Positions 1 to 9,066 of a stretch of DNA of 64,000 nt are shown piece by piece. Source of the stretch: Fluviibacter sp964498255 (lineage in GTDB: Bacteria; Pseudomonadota; Gammaproteobacteria; Burkholderiales; Rhodocyclaceae); contig CAZCGW010000010.1 in assembly GCA_964498255.1 (NCBI GenBank), positions 1 through 64,000 of the forward strand, given 5' to 3'. The translations under genes and the position numbers were made by a program. The notes beneath the pieces were generated by a model, which was given only the letters and a program-made list of their open reading frames with translations, was not told the origin of the DNA and did not search any database. The number at the start of each line of letters is the position of its first letter. The first letter of the stretch is position 1.

Positions 1-326
1 CCTTCCAGGCTGTACGGATTTATCTCAATCAAGAGCTCGGCCAGCTGGCGCTAACGCTGCCGCAAGCGATGGATCTGCTCAAGCCGGGTGGTCGTCTGGT
101 GGTCATCAGTTTTCATTCGCTAGAAGATCGTGTGGTGAAACGCTTCTTTCAGGCGGGTGCCAAGCCGGTGGAGCCGCCCAAGGGCGTACCGCTCACCGCT
201 GCGCAATTGCCTAAGCCGAAGCTCGCAGTGATTGGCAAGCCTGTTAAGGCAACGGCAGCCGAGGTGGCTGCTAACCCGCGGTCACGCAGCGCCATCATGC
301 GCATTGCAGAAAAGCTGGCGGCCTAA
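1..326 (+). CDS. rsmH: 16S rRNA (cytosine(1402)-N(4))-methyltransferase RsmH, C-terminal part
   Basis: The open frame enters from the left edge (first full codon at base 3) and ends with TAA at 324-326, giving the last 107 residues. The translation starts FQAVRIYLNQELGQL, typical of RsmH/MraW, followed by the hallmark GGRLVVISFHSLEDRVVK segment and the terminal NPRSRSAIMRIAEK motif. By family knowledge the enzyme methylates N4 of C1402 in 16S rRNA using SAM, in the cytoplasm. Two bases separate it from ftsL, as is usual at the head of a dcw cluster. The N-terminal SAM-binding part lies outside the window. Confidence 0.95.
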   Translation, partial: FQAVRIYLNQELGQLALTLPQAMDLLKPGGRLVVISFHSLEDRVVKRFFQAGAKPVEPPKGVPLTAAQLPKPKLAVIGKPVKATAAEVAANPRSRSAIMRIAEKLAA

Positions 327-328
327 CA

Positions 329-595
329 ATGCGCCGGCTTAATCTCCTCCTGATTGTTGTGGTGCTGGTATCCGCAATTGGCGTGATCACGAGTCAGCAT
401 CAGGCGCGCAAGCGGCTGCAGGCGCTGGAGCAGGAGCGGGAGCGCGCGAACAATCTGGAAGTCGAGTTTGGTCAGCTGCAGTTGGAGATGTCGTCCTGGG
501 CGGCACATACGCGCATTGAAAAAATCGCGCGTGAAAAGCTGGGCATGCAGCCGCCTGATATGAAAAAAGTGCAGAAGCTGGGCGGTGGGCAATGA
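329..595 (+). CDS. ftsL: Cell division protein FtsL
   Basis: This 88-residue bitopic membrane protein has a very short cytoplasmic start (MRR), one hydrophobic segment at about residues 4-21, then a heptad-rich coiled coil at about 25-60 (RKRLQALEQERERANNLEVE). Size, topology and position between rsmH and ftsI identify it, since FtsL sequences are poorly conserved. FtsL forms the FtsQLB complex that activates FtsWI at the septum. Its stop overlaps the ftsI start as ATGA (592-595), so translational coupling is likely. Confidence 0.9.
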   Translation: MRRLNLLLIVVVLVSAIGVITSQHQARKRLQALEQERERANNLEVEFGQLQLEMSSWAAHTRIEKIAREKLGMQPPDMKKVQKLGGGQ

Positions 596-2364
596 GTCGT
601 AAAGACCATCGCTTTACCGAAAGCCCGGTGTTGAAAGACCAGCTCGCGAGCTGGCGTATTCATTTTGTGTCGGCGCTAATTTTTGGTGCGCTACTGGCTT
701 TGGTGGGTCGTGCTTTTTATCTGCAGATGATTAATGAAGATTTTCTGCAGGCGCGGGGTGATGTGCGCTATCGCCGCGTGCTGGAAATTCCCGCCTCACG
801 CGGCAAGATTCTGGATCGCCATGGTGATATGTTGGCGCAATCGACACCGATGCGCGCTGTATGGGCAACAGCGGATGCCAAGTTGGATCATGAGCAGCTG
901 AAAGCGCTGGGTGATCTGCTGGAGATGAATCCGAAGGCGATTGAAAAGAAGCTCACCGGCGATAAGAATTTTGTTTACCTGAAGCATCAGGTGTCGCCAG
1001 ATGCCGCTGCACGTATCGCCGCATTGAAGCTGCCAGGCATTCAGATGGATCGCGAATACAGTCGCTTCTATCCGGCTGGCGACATGGTGGCGCACATGGT
1101 CGGCTTTACCGGTAAGGATGACCGTGGACAGGAAGGCGTGGAGCTTGCATTCGAATCACGGCTCGTCGGTGCCAATGGCGAACGAACCGTCATTAAAGAC
1201 CGTCGTGGTCAGATCGTAGAAGAAGTGGGTTCGGAGCGTCCGCCGCAGGATGGCGAAGACATCCAGCTGGCTATTGATGCCAAGATCCAGTTCATTGCGT
1301 TCAATGGCTTGCGTAATGCCGCTGAAAAATTCAACGCCAAAGGCGGCAGTGTCATCGTTGCGGATATTAAATCGGGCGAGATTCTGGCGCTGGCTAACTG
1401 GCCGACCTACAACCCGAACAACCGTTCGCAGCTTTCCGGTGGTCAGTTACGTAATCGTGCGGTGACCGATAGCTTTGAACCGGGCTCGACCATGAAGCCG
1501 TTCATTGCGGCGTTGGCACTGGATCGTGGCAAGTACAAGTTTGATTCCATCATCAATTGTGCGCCGGGCAAGATGACGATTGGCTCGGCAACCATTAGCG
1601 ATGCGCATCCACACGGCGCATTGACCTTGGCACAAGTGATTCAGAAGTCGTCAAACATTGGCGCCACCAAAATTGCACTTGGGTTCCCTTCGGAAGATAT
1701 GTGGAATATGTTCTCGAAGGTAGGTTTTGGTAAGCCGCTGGGCCTAGGCTTCCCGGGTGAGGTCGGTGGCCGTTTGCGCCCATGGCAGACCTGGAAGCCG
1801 ATCGAGCAGGCAACAATGTCTTACGGCCACGGCATCTCGGTAACCGTCGTGCAATTGGCGCATGCTTACATGGCTTTTGCCCGCGATGGAGACGTCGTGC
1901 CATTGTCGTTGTTAAAGACAGACGGTCAGGTCCCTGCTCAGCCGGTGTTTGCCCCAGAGACATCGCGCCAGGTGCGTTTGATGCTGGAGATGGTGGTCAG
2001 TCCGGAAGGCACCGCTAACAAGGCGGCTGTGCCGGGTTACCGCGTCGGCGGTAAAACGGGCACGGCGCATAAGCTGGTTGGCGGTCGCTATGCGAATAAG
2101 TATTTGGCTTCATTCGTGGGAATCGGCCCAATCTCGGATCCACGTCTGGTTGTAGGTGTGGTGGTCGACGAGCCGGTTGGTGCACACTACGGTGGTGATG
2201 TAGCCGGCCCGGTATTCTCGGAAGTCATGGGCGGCGCCTTGCGTACGCTCGGCGTGCCTCAGGACAAAGAGTCAGCACCGGTAGCGCAGAAAGTGGCAGC
2301 AACGCCAGCGCCTGCAGTCGCTGCTGCGCCATCAGTGCCTGCCAAGAAGAAGGGGGCGCAATAA
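592..2364 (+). CDS. ftsI: Peptidoglycan D,D-transpeptidase FtsI (PBP3)
   Basis: The 590-residue septal class B penicillin-binding protein has an N-terminal membrane anchor at about residues 23-45, a PBP dimerisation domain (about 60-220) and a transpeptidase domain with all three catalytic motifs: S299-T-M-K302 (within EPGSTMKPF), S353-S-N355 and K488-T-G490. The C-terminus carries an Ala/Pro-rich extension ending in a KKKG cluster. FtsI cross-links septal peptidoglycan with FtsW. It overlaps ftsL by four bases, and its stop shares a base with the murE start (TAATG at 2362-2366). Confidence 0.97.
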   Translation: MSRKDHRFTESPVLKDQLASWRIHFVSALIFGALLALVGRAFYLQMINEDFLQARGDVRYRRVLEIPASRGKILDRHGDMLAQSTPMRAVWATADAKLDHEQLKALGDLLEMNPKAIEKKLTGDKNFVYLKHQVSPDAAARIAALKLPGIQMDREYSRFYPAGDMVAHMVGFTGKDDRGQEGVELAFESRLVGANGERTVIKDRRGQIVEEVGSERPPQDGEDIQLAIDAKIQFIAFNGLRNAAEKFNAKGGSVIVADIKSGEILALANWPTYNPNNRSQLSGGQLRNRAVTDSFEPGSTMKPFIAALALDRGKYKFDSIINCAPGKMTIGSATISDAHPHGALTLAQVIQKSSNIGATKIALGFPSEDMWNMFSKVGFGKPLGLGFPGEVGGRLRPWQTWKPIEQATMSYGHGISVTVVQLAHAYMAFARDGDVVPLSLLKTDGQVPAQPVFAPETSRQVRLMLEMVVSPEGTANKAAVPGYRVGGKTGTAHKLVGGRYANKYLASFVGIGPISDPRLVVGVVVDEPVGAHYGGDVAGPVFSEVMGGALRTLGVPQDKESAPVAQKVAATPAPAVAAAPSVPAKKKGAQ

Positions 2365-3866
2365 TGGCGCCACTCTTGACGCGTGAAGATGTGCTGAGCT
2401 GGGTCCTTGCGCAAGGCCTACGGCCAACGGGTGTGTGCGCCGATAGCCGTCGCGTGCGGGCGGGTGATCTGTTTGTTGCCGAAGTAGCTGAAGCCGCTGC
2501 ACGTGCAGTCTATGCGCGCGATGCTCTGGCGAATGGTGCTTGTGCCGTACTTTGGTCGGCTGATCTACCCTTGTGCGAAGCCGAGTTCGGTAGCGCGGCT
2601 GTAGTGGCTGTTCAAGGCTTGCATGCGCTGGTGGGGCCGGTTGCCCAGCAGGTCTATGGTAACCCGAGCACGCACTTGCGTGTTCTGGCCGTAACGGGAA
2701 CGAATGGTAAGACAACCATCACGCAATGGCTGGCTCAAACCATGCCAGGTCGTTGTGCCGTAATCGGGACGCTGGGTGCGGGGTATCCGGACGCGATGGT
2801 TGAAACCGGCTTTACAACCCCGGATGCCGCTCAGTATGCACACCTGCTGGCAGATTTTGTGGAAGATGGTGCAACGTCATGCGCAGTCGAAGCCAGTTCG
2901 ATTGGTATTGAAGAAGCGCGTATGGCCGGTAGCGCGATTGATTGCGCCGTGTTTACCAATCTCACGAGGGACCATCTGGATTACCACCAGACGATGGAAG
3001 CCTATGCTGCGGCCAAGGCGAAACTCTTTGCCTGGGAAGGTTTGCGCGCTGCTGTCATTAACTATGACGACGCCTTTGGGCGGACGCTCTTTGAAAAAAC
3101 CACCGCAAAACTAGTGGTGGGCTACGGTTTGAGCTCGCGGCCTCAGGCATTGCCGAGCGCTGTGGGTTGGGTCGGTGCGGAATCGGTGCAAACAACGGCA
3201 CGCGGCATGAGCGCCACGCTGGTGTTTGGTGATGAGCGCTTGGTGTTTACGACAAGGATTATCGGTCGGCACAATCTGTCGAACCTGTTAGCGGTTGCTG
3301 CAGTGCTGCTTGCTCAAGGCCTGGCGCCGGCAGAGATTGTTGTCGAGCTCACGAAGTTGCAGCCACCCGCTGGGCGTATGGCCTGCCTGGGTGGAGAGCG
3401 TGCGCCGCTAGTGGTCGTGGATTATGCGCATACGCCAGATGCGCTGGCGAATATTCTCGCCGCCTTGCGTGATGTAACGCAGGCGCGCGGTGGCAAGCTG
3501 GTCTGTGTGTTTGGTTGTGGTGGCGATCGTGATCCGGGTAAGCGTCCGGAAATGGGTCGCGTCGCCGCTGCGGCAGCTGATGCGGTGTGCATCACCTCGG
3601 ATAACCCACGCTGGGAATCGGCAGCGGATATTCTCCAAGCAATTGCAGCGGGTGCCCCAGCGGCACGTGTGATCGAAGATCGTGCGCTGGCGATTCAGCA
3701 GGTGATTGCGGAAGCGGCGGCCGAAGACGTAGTGCTGCTTGCAGGCAAGGGTCACGAAACCGAGCAGGAAATTCGTGGTCAGCGCTATCCGTTTGATGAT
3801 GCGGTTCATGCCAAGGCAGCTTTGGTGGCCTGGAATGAGCGGCAGCTGGCCGGAGCAGAGGCCTGA
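2364..3866 (+). CDS. murE: UDP-MurNAc-tripeptide synthetase MurE (meso-diaminopimelate-adding)
   Basis: This 500-residue Mur ligase has the ATP-binding P-loop GTNGKTT (residues 112-118) and the D413-N-P-R416 motif that in this family recognises meso-diaminopimelate. The enzyme adds the third stem-peptide residue to UDP-MurNAc-L-Ala-D-Glu in the cytoplasm, so a DAP-type Gram-negative wall is predicted. The start codon overlaps the ftsI stop by one base. The stop (3864-3866) is one base before the murF start. Confidence 0.96.
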   Translation: MAPLLTREDVLSWVLAQGLRPTGVCADSRRVRAGDLFVAEVAEAAARAVYARDALANGACAVLWSADLPLCEAEFGSAAVVAVQGLHALVGPVAQQVYGNPSTHLRVLAVTGTNGKTTITQWLAQTMPGRCAVIGTLGAGYPDAMVETGFTTPDAAQYAHLLADFVEDGATSCAVEASSIGIEEARMAGSAIDCAVFTNLTRDHLDYHQTMEAYAAAKAKLFAWEGLRAAVINYDDAFGRTLFEKTTAKLVVGYGLSSRPQALPSAVGWVGAESVQTTARGMSATLVFGDERLVFTTRIIGRHNLSNLLAVAAVLLAQGLAPAEIVVELTKLQPPAGRMACLGGERAPLVVVDYAHTPDALANILAALRDVTQARGGKLVCVFGCGGDRDPGKRPEMGRVAAAAADAVCITSDNPRWESAADILQAIAAGAPAARVIEDRALAIQQVIAEAAAEDVVLLAGKGHETEQEIRGQRYPFDDAVHAKAALVAWNERQLAGAEA

Positions 3867-3867
3867 T

Positions 3868-5325
3868 ATGGCAATGAAGCCGATGCGCTCAGTGCGACTA
3901 TCTGAAGCCGTGCCATTGTCTCTGGTGACGGATTGGTTATCTGCGCCACTACCTGCGGCATCTGCAGGCATTATGGTGCAGGGCGTCTCAACGGATACGC
4001 GCACCTTGCAGCCGGGAGATCTATTTATCGCCCTGCGTGGTGAGCAGTTTGATGCGCATGAGTTTCTGGAAGATGTCCGTGAAGCCGGTGCAGTGGCTGC
4101 GGTGGTCGAGTCGGGTCACCCGATACTGTCATCACCGGCGCTCGATGGCTGGCCGCTGATTGTTTGTGACGACACGCGTCATGCATTGGGTACGCTGGGA
4201 CAAGCCTGGCGTCAGCGCTTCACTCTGCCGGTTGTCGCTGTAACCGGTTCGAACGGCAAAACGACGACCAAGGAATTGGTGACGAATCTGTTTGCAGCTG
4301 CCGTGGGTGCGGACGCGGTATTGAGTACGCTGGGCAATTTCAATAACGAGATTGGGTTGCCGCTGACACTGTTGCGATTGAGTGCCGAGCATCGTTATGC
4401 AGTCATCGAGTTGGGGATGAGTCATCCTGGTGAAATTGCGGCGTTGGCACAGCTGGCACAACCATCGATTGCCATCGTAACCAACGCGCAACGCGCGCAC
4501 CTGGCGGGTATGGGTTCGCTGGTGGGTGTGGCTGAAGAGAAAGGTAGCCTGTTTGATGCCTTGCCCGAAGGTGGTGCAGCGATCGTGAATCTGGACGACC
4601 CGCATGCCGATCAGTGGTTGGCGCGTATTCAGGCCGGTCGCGAAGTGCTGGGTACACATGTGCAATCAGCCAAGCAGTGTGGTGCTAGTGCACCAGCGTT
4701 TGTCGCAGAGATCATGGAAACCAGCCTCCAGGGTCAGGTTTTGCAGATGAGCACGCCGGCCGCTCAGGTGATTGTGACGCTGCCGTTGAGCGGAGCGCAC
4801 AACGCCAGCAATACGGCGCAGGCCATGGCCGCCGGTTTTGCTGCGGGTCTTGATGTGCAGGCTATGGCGGCATCGCTGGCAAATTTTGGTGGCGTTGCCG
4901 GTCGCTTGCAAAGCAAGCAGACAGCCACTGGCTCACAGATCATAGATGACACGTACAACGCCAATCCGGATTCGATGCGGGCAGCGATCAATGTATTGGC
5001 CTCGAATGCCTGTGGCGTGCAGACAGTACTGGTCATCGGCGATATGGGTGAGGTGGGTGCTGAAAGCGAAGCGCTGCATGCCGAAGTGGGCGCCTACGCG
5101 GCGCAATGTGGCGTGGGCGTGCTCTATGCCGTAGGCCCACTCTCGGCAAATGCCGTTAAAGCCTATCAAACAAAAGGTGCCGGTGAAGCCCGGCACTTTG
5201 CCACACAGGAAGAGCTGGTGGCAGCACTAAAAAACAACCTCGGTGTCGATGCCGTGGTTCTGGTTAAAGGTTCGCGTTCATCACGTATGGAAAACGTGGT
5301 GAATGCGCTCGTGGATCAAGCGTAG
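3868..5325 (+). CDS. murF: UDP-MurNAc-tripeptide--D-Ala-D-Ala ligase MurF
   Basis: A 485-residue Mur ligase with P-loop G127-SNGKTT (Lys131) and the NFNNEIG segment typical of MurF. It completes the UDP-MurNAc-pentapeptide by adding D-Ala-D-Ala. The frame is open upstream into murE, but ATG 3868, one base past the murE stop with GGAG about 14 bases upstream, is the natural start; ATG 3874 is a possible alternative. The product of ddl farther downstream supplies the dipeptide. Confidence 0.95.
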   Translation: MAMKPMRSVRLSEAVPLSLVTDWLSAPLPAASAGIMVQGVSTDTRTLQPGDLFIALRGEQFDAHEFLEDVREAGAVAAVVESGHPILSSPALDGWPLIVCDDTRHALGTLGQAWRQRFTLPVVAVTGSNGKTTTKELVTNLFAAAVGADAVLSTLGNFNNEIGLPLTLLRLSAEHRYAVIELGMSHPGEIAALAQLAQPSIAIVTNAQRAHLAGMGSLVGVAEEKGSLFDALPEGGAAIVNLDDPHADQWLARIQAGREVLGTHVQSAKQCGASAPAFVAEIMETSLQGQVLQMSTPAAQVIVTLPLSGAHNASNTAQAMAAGFAAGLDVQAMAASLANFGGVAGRLQSKQTATGSQIIDDTYNANPDSMRAAINVLASNACGVQTVLVIGDMGEVGAESEALHAEVGAYAAQCGVGVLYAVGPLSANAVKAYQTKGAGEARHFATQEELVAALKNNLGVDAVVLVKGSRSSRMENVVNALVDQA

Positions 5326-5335
5326 GAAAAACAAG

Positions 5336-6424
5336 ATGCTACTTTGGCTCTCGGAATGGCTGGCTCAGGATGTGCGTGCATTCAATGTCATTAATTATCT
5401 GACATTGCGCACGGTGCTGGCCGCATTGACGGCGCTGGTCATCAGCTGGATGGCAGGTCCTGCCGTGATTCGCTGGCTAGCAGCCAAGAAAATCGGCCAG
5501 GCAGTGCGTACCGATGGTCCGCAGACGCATCTGGTGAAGTCGGGTACGCCGACGATGGGTGGTGTGTTGATCCTGATCGCTACCGGTCTTTCGACGCTGC
5601 TCTGGGGTGATCTGGAAAACCGTTACGTCTGGGTTGTGCTGCTGGTGACGCTGGGTACCGGTGCGGTTGGTTGGTATGACGATTGGCGCAAAGTGGTATA
5701 TCGCGACCCCAAGGGTTTGGCCAGCCGCTGGAAATTTTTCTGGCAGTCAGTGATTGGTCTGGCCGCTGCAGCATTTCTGGCCATGTCGGCCAATACCCCG
5801 ATGCAGTTCCAGCTGATTCTGCCGTTCTTCAAAGATGTGGCCATTCCGCTAGGTGTCGGTGGCTTTATTGTGTTGACCTATCTGGTGATCGTGGGCACTT
5901 CGAATGCCGTGAACCTCACCGATGGTCTGGATGGCCTCGCCATTATGCCGGCCTGCATGGTGGCTGCAGCGCTGACGGTGTTTGCCTATGTAGCCGGTAA
6001 CGCGGTCTATGCCAAATATCTGTTTATGCCTTATATGCCGGGCGCTGGTGAGATCTGCGTGCTGCTCGGCGCACTGGTCGGTGCCGGTCTGGGCTTCCTC
6101 TGGTTCAACGCGTATCCCGCCGAAGTGTTTATGGGTGATGTGGGTGCGCTGGCGATTGGCGCCGCGCTGGGTACAACGGCTGTGATAGTGCGTCAGGAAA
6201 TCGTGCTCTTCATCATGGGCGGCGTGTTCGTTGCTGAAACTGTCTCGGTGATGATGCAGGTGAGCTATTTCAAAGCCACTAAAGGCAAGCGGATCTTCCG
6301 CATGGCGCCGCTGCATCACCACTACGAACTGGGTGGCTGGAAGGAAACCCAGGTGGTCGTGCGTTTCTGGATCATCACCATCGTTTTAGTGCTCCTCGGC
6401 CTCTCTACCCTCAAGCTGCGTTAA
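5336..6424 (+). CDS. mraY: Phospho-N-acetylmuramoyl-pentapeptide transferase MraY
   Basis: A 362-residue polytopic inner-membrane enzyme (about ten hydrophobic segments) that transfers phospho-MurNAc-pentapeptide to undecaprenyl phosphate, making lipid I. Diagnostic motifs are NLTDGLDGLA, FMGDVGALAIGA and the C-terminal MAPLHHHYELGGW. ATG 5336 follows the murF stop by ten bases with AGGA in between. The frame extends upstream inside murF, but a start there would add an unrelated basic leader. Length matches the family (about 360). Confidence 0.96.
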   Translation: MLLWLSEWLAQDVRAFNVINYLTLRTVLAALTALVISWMAGPAVIRWLAAKKIGQAVRTDGPQTHLVKSGTPTMGGVLILIATGLSTLLWGDLENRYVWVVLLVTLGTGAVGWYDDWRKVVYRDPKGLASRWKFFWQSVIGLAAAAFLAMSANTPMQFQLILPFFKDVAIPLGVGGFIVLTYLVIVGTSNAVNLTDGLDGLAIMPACMVAAALTVFAYVAGNAVYAKYLFMPYMPGAGEICVLLGALVGAGLGFLWFNAYPAEVFMGDVGALAIGAALGTTAVIVRQEIVLFIMGGVFVAETVSVMMQVSYFKATKGKRIFRMAPLHHHYELGGWKETQVVVRFWIITIVLVLLGLSTLKLR

Positions 6425-6442
6425 TTCAATAAAGACACCATC

Positions 6443-7903
6443 GTGACCCGTTGCCTCATCTCTTCTCACGCTACCCCGGCAGACCTGCATGGTTGCCGGG
6501 TGCTGGCCGTTGGGCTGGGTGAATCCGGTCTGGCGATGGCGAAGTGGTTGCATCAACAGCAGGCGCAGATTGCATTTGTTGATACCCGTGCAGAACCACC
6601 GGGTGTGCAGGCCTTGCTGTCTGCCGTGCCACGTGCCGAATGGCGTTGCCAGGGTGAAGCGCTTGAAGCGGGCGCCATTGATCGTTGTCTGGCGGGTGTG
6701 GATCTGCTGGCGCTATCGCCGGGTGTTGCGTTTGATCATCCGTTGGTCCTGGCGGCTAAGGCGCAAGGCGTGAAGGTGTGGTCCGAGATCGATTGCTTTG
6801 TTGTGGCACGTGCTGCATGTTGCCCGCAGAGCAAGGTAATTGCCATCACTGGTGCTAATGGCAAAACGACCACAACTGCTTTAACAGCGCATATCCTCAA
6901 TGCCGCCGGTGTCGATGCCGTGGCATGCGGCAACATTTCGCCGTCAGCCCTTGATGCCTTCATGGCGCGTGAGGCAAGCGGGACGTGGCCGCAAGTCTGG
7001 GTGCTCGAGCTGTCGAGCTTCCAGCTCGAAGCCACCAGTCATCTGCATAGCGATGCCGCGATCATTCTTAATCTGAGCGAAGACCATCTGGATCGCCACT
7101 ACACCATGGCGGGTTACGCGGTCGCCAAGGCGCGGGTGTTTGAAGATTGTGCGCACCCACTCTGGAATCGTGCCGATATCTGGGCTGAGGCCTATGGGCT
7201 TGATTTGAATGCGACGCCCAGCATCGGTGATGATATGCCCATTGGTGCAGCTGATTTTGGTCTGGCCAATGGGCAGCTCATGTTGGGTCAGTCGGCGATC
7301 ATCGCGCAGGATCAGTTGCCATTGCTGGGTCGTCATAACGCACTCAATGTTCAAGCAGCGTTGGCTTTGGCGATGCGTGCCTTGCCCGCGGATAAGACGC
7401 TGAATGATCTGTTGCCGGGTGTTCGTTCATTCAAGAGCTTGCCGCATCGGGTGTCGCTGGTTGAGACCCTCGATGGCGTTCGCTATGTTGATGACTCTAA
7501 AGCCACCAACGTTGGAGCCACCCTAGCAGCCATCGATGGTTTGTTTGATTCGGCCAGCGGCAAATTGCTCATTATTTTAGGTGGCGAGGGTAAGGGCCAG
7601 GATTTTGCACCGCTGGCTGAGCCGGTTGCACGCGCAAGCCGTGCTGTGGCATTGATCGGTAAAGATGCTGAAGAGATCGGCCGCGTTCTAACGAGCGCGA
7701 TTCCGGTGCAGCGCTTTAACGATCTGTCATCGGCAACCCGCTGGTTGGCTGATCAGGCACAACCGGGCGATACGGTGCTGCTGTCACCGGCCTGCGCCAG
7801 CCTCGATATGTTCCGTAACTACGCAGAACGGGCTCAAGTGTTTATTGACACGGTGAAGACGCTGACCTCGTGCGCGCCAGTTAAAGACGGGAGGGCGGCA
7901 TGA
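6443..7903 (+). CDS. murD: UDP-MurNAc-L-alanine--D-glutamate ligase MurD
   Basis: This 486-residue Mur ligase adds D-Glu to UDP-MurNAc-L-Ala. The N-terminal nucleotide-like fold carries GLGESG, and the P-loop is G137-ANGKTT (Lys141). The motifs SSFQLE and LSEDHLDRH are also typical. Translation starts at GTG 6443. It lies 18 bases after mraY, and its stop overlaps the ftsW start as ATGA (7900-7903). It is about 45 residues longer than E. coli MurD, partly through insertions such as GTWPQVW. Confidence 0.95.
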   Translation: MTRCLISSHATPADLHGCRVLAVGLGESGLAMAKWLHQQQAQIAFVDTRAEPPGVQALLSAVPRAEWRCQGEALEAGAIDRCLAGVDLLALSPGVAFDHPLVLAAKAQGVKVWSEIDCFVVARAACCPQSKVIAITGANGKTTTTALTAHILNAAGVDAVACGNISPSALDAFMAREASGTWPQVWVLELSSFQLEATSHLHSDAAIILNLSEDHLDRHYTMAGYAVAKARVFEDCAHPLWNRADIWAEAYGLDLNATPSIGDDMPIGAADFGLANGQLMLGQSAIIAQDQLPLLGRHNALNVQAALALAMRALPADKTLNDLLPGVRSFKSLPHRVSLVETLDGVRYVDDSKATNVGATLAAIDGLFDSASGKLLIILGGEGKGQDFAPLAEPVARASRAVALIGKDAEEIGRVLTSAIPVQRFNDLSSATRWLADQAQPGDTVLLSPACASLDMFRNYAERAQVFIDTVKTLTSCAPVKDGRAA

Positions 7904-9066
7904 ACCGTCTGATGCGCATTATCAATTCGCCAGAAGATCAGTCGGAAGTTGACCCATTGTTGGTCTGGAGTGCCCTGGCGCTGCTCTTGATCGGCATGGT
8001 GATGGTGTATTCGGCATCGATTGCATTTGCCGAAGGTAGTCGTATCTTTGGCCGCAACCCGAATTACTTCTTGATCCGTCATGCGATCTTTTTGTTGATC
8101 GGCCTCACGGCGGCGGGGGCTGCGTTTCAGATCCCGATTCAGACCTGGCAGCGTTGGTCGCCCTGGTTGTTTGTGGGCGGTATCGTTTTATTGGCACTGG
8201 TACTGGTTCCGGGGCTGGGGCGCGACGTGAATGGTGCGCGACGCTGGTTGCCCTTGTTCGTGGTCAACCTGCAGCCTTCAGAGCTCATGAAGCTCTTTGT
8301 GGTGCTCTATGCCGCTGACATTACCGTGCGCAAGATGAATGTGATGCACAGTCTAAAGAAGGCATTCCTGCCGATGTTCGTCGCCATGGTGCTGGTGGGT
8401 TCTCTGTTGCTCAAAGAACCGGATTTCGGTGCCTTTGTGGTGATCATCTCCATCGCCTTTGGCATCCTGTTCCTCGGTGGCATGAAGACCCGTTTGTTTG
8501 CCATCCTGATTCTGTTGCTGCTGATGGCCTTTGCTGTGTTGATCATCGTGTCGCCCTATCGTCGTGACCGGATCTTCGGCTTCATGGACCCGTGGGCAGA
8601 TGCACTGGGTCGCGGTTACCAGCTTTCCCACTCGCTCATTGCCTTTGGCCGCGGTGAGTTCTTTGGTGTGGGTTTGGGCGCCAGCGTCGAAAAACTCTTC
8701 TATCTGCCGGAAGCGCATACCGACTTCCTGTTGGCGGTGATTGCCGAAGAGCTCGGCTTTGTCGGCGTCATTGTGGTGATTGGCCTATTCGGTTTGCTGA
8801 TTCAGCGCATCATCATGGTGAGCAAACAGTGCATCAAGCTGGATCGTTGTTTCGCCGCACTGGTGGCTCAAGGGATTGCGATCTGGATTGGTGTGCAGAG
8901 CTTCATCAATATGGGCGTGAACATGGGTCTGCTGCCTACTAAAGGACTGACCCTGCCGATGATGAGCTTCGGAGGTTCGGGCATTCTGGTCAATTGCATC
9001 GCGATTGCCATCATTTTGCGGATTGATTGGGAAAACCGTCAGATGATGCGGGGGCGCCGGACATGA
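7900..9066 (+). CDS. ftsW: Lipid II polymerase FtsW (SEDS family)
   Basis: A 388-residue polytopic membrane protein of the SEDS family, the septal glycosyltransferase that pairs with FtsI. Seen are MVMVYSASIAFAE in the first transmembrane segment, the NGARRWLPLF loop, FGFMDPWADALGRGYQLSHSL, and FINMGVNMGLLPTKGLTLPMMSFGGSG near the C-terminus (quoted as separate neighbouring motifs FINMGVNMG and LPTKGLTLPMMSFGG). Start and stop overlap murD and murG by four bases each, indicating tight coupling. Confidence 0.96.
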   Translation: MNRLMRIINSPEDQSEVDPLLVWSALALLLIGMVMVYSASIAFAEGSRIFGRNPNYFLIRHAIFLLIGLTAAGAAFQIPIQTWQRWSPWLFVGGIVLLALVLVPGLGRDVNGARRWLPLFVVNLQPSELMKLFVVLYAADITVRKMNVMHSLKKAFLPMFVAMVLVGSLLLKEPDFGAFVVIISIAFGILFLGGMKTRLFAILILLLLMAFAVLIIVSPYRRDRIFGFMDPWADALGRGYQLSHSLIAFGRGEFFGVGLGASVEKLFYLPEAHTDFLLAVIAEELGFVGVIVVIGLFGLLIQRIIMVSKQCIKLDRCFAALVAQGIAIWIGVQSFINMGVNMGLLPTKGLTLPMMSFGGSGILVNCIAIAIILRIDWENRQMMRGRRT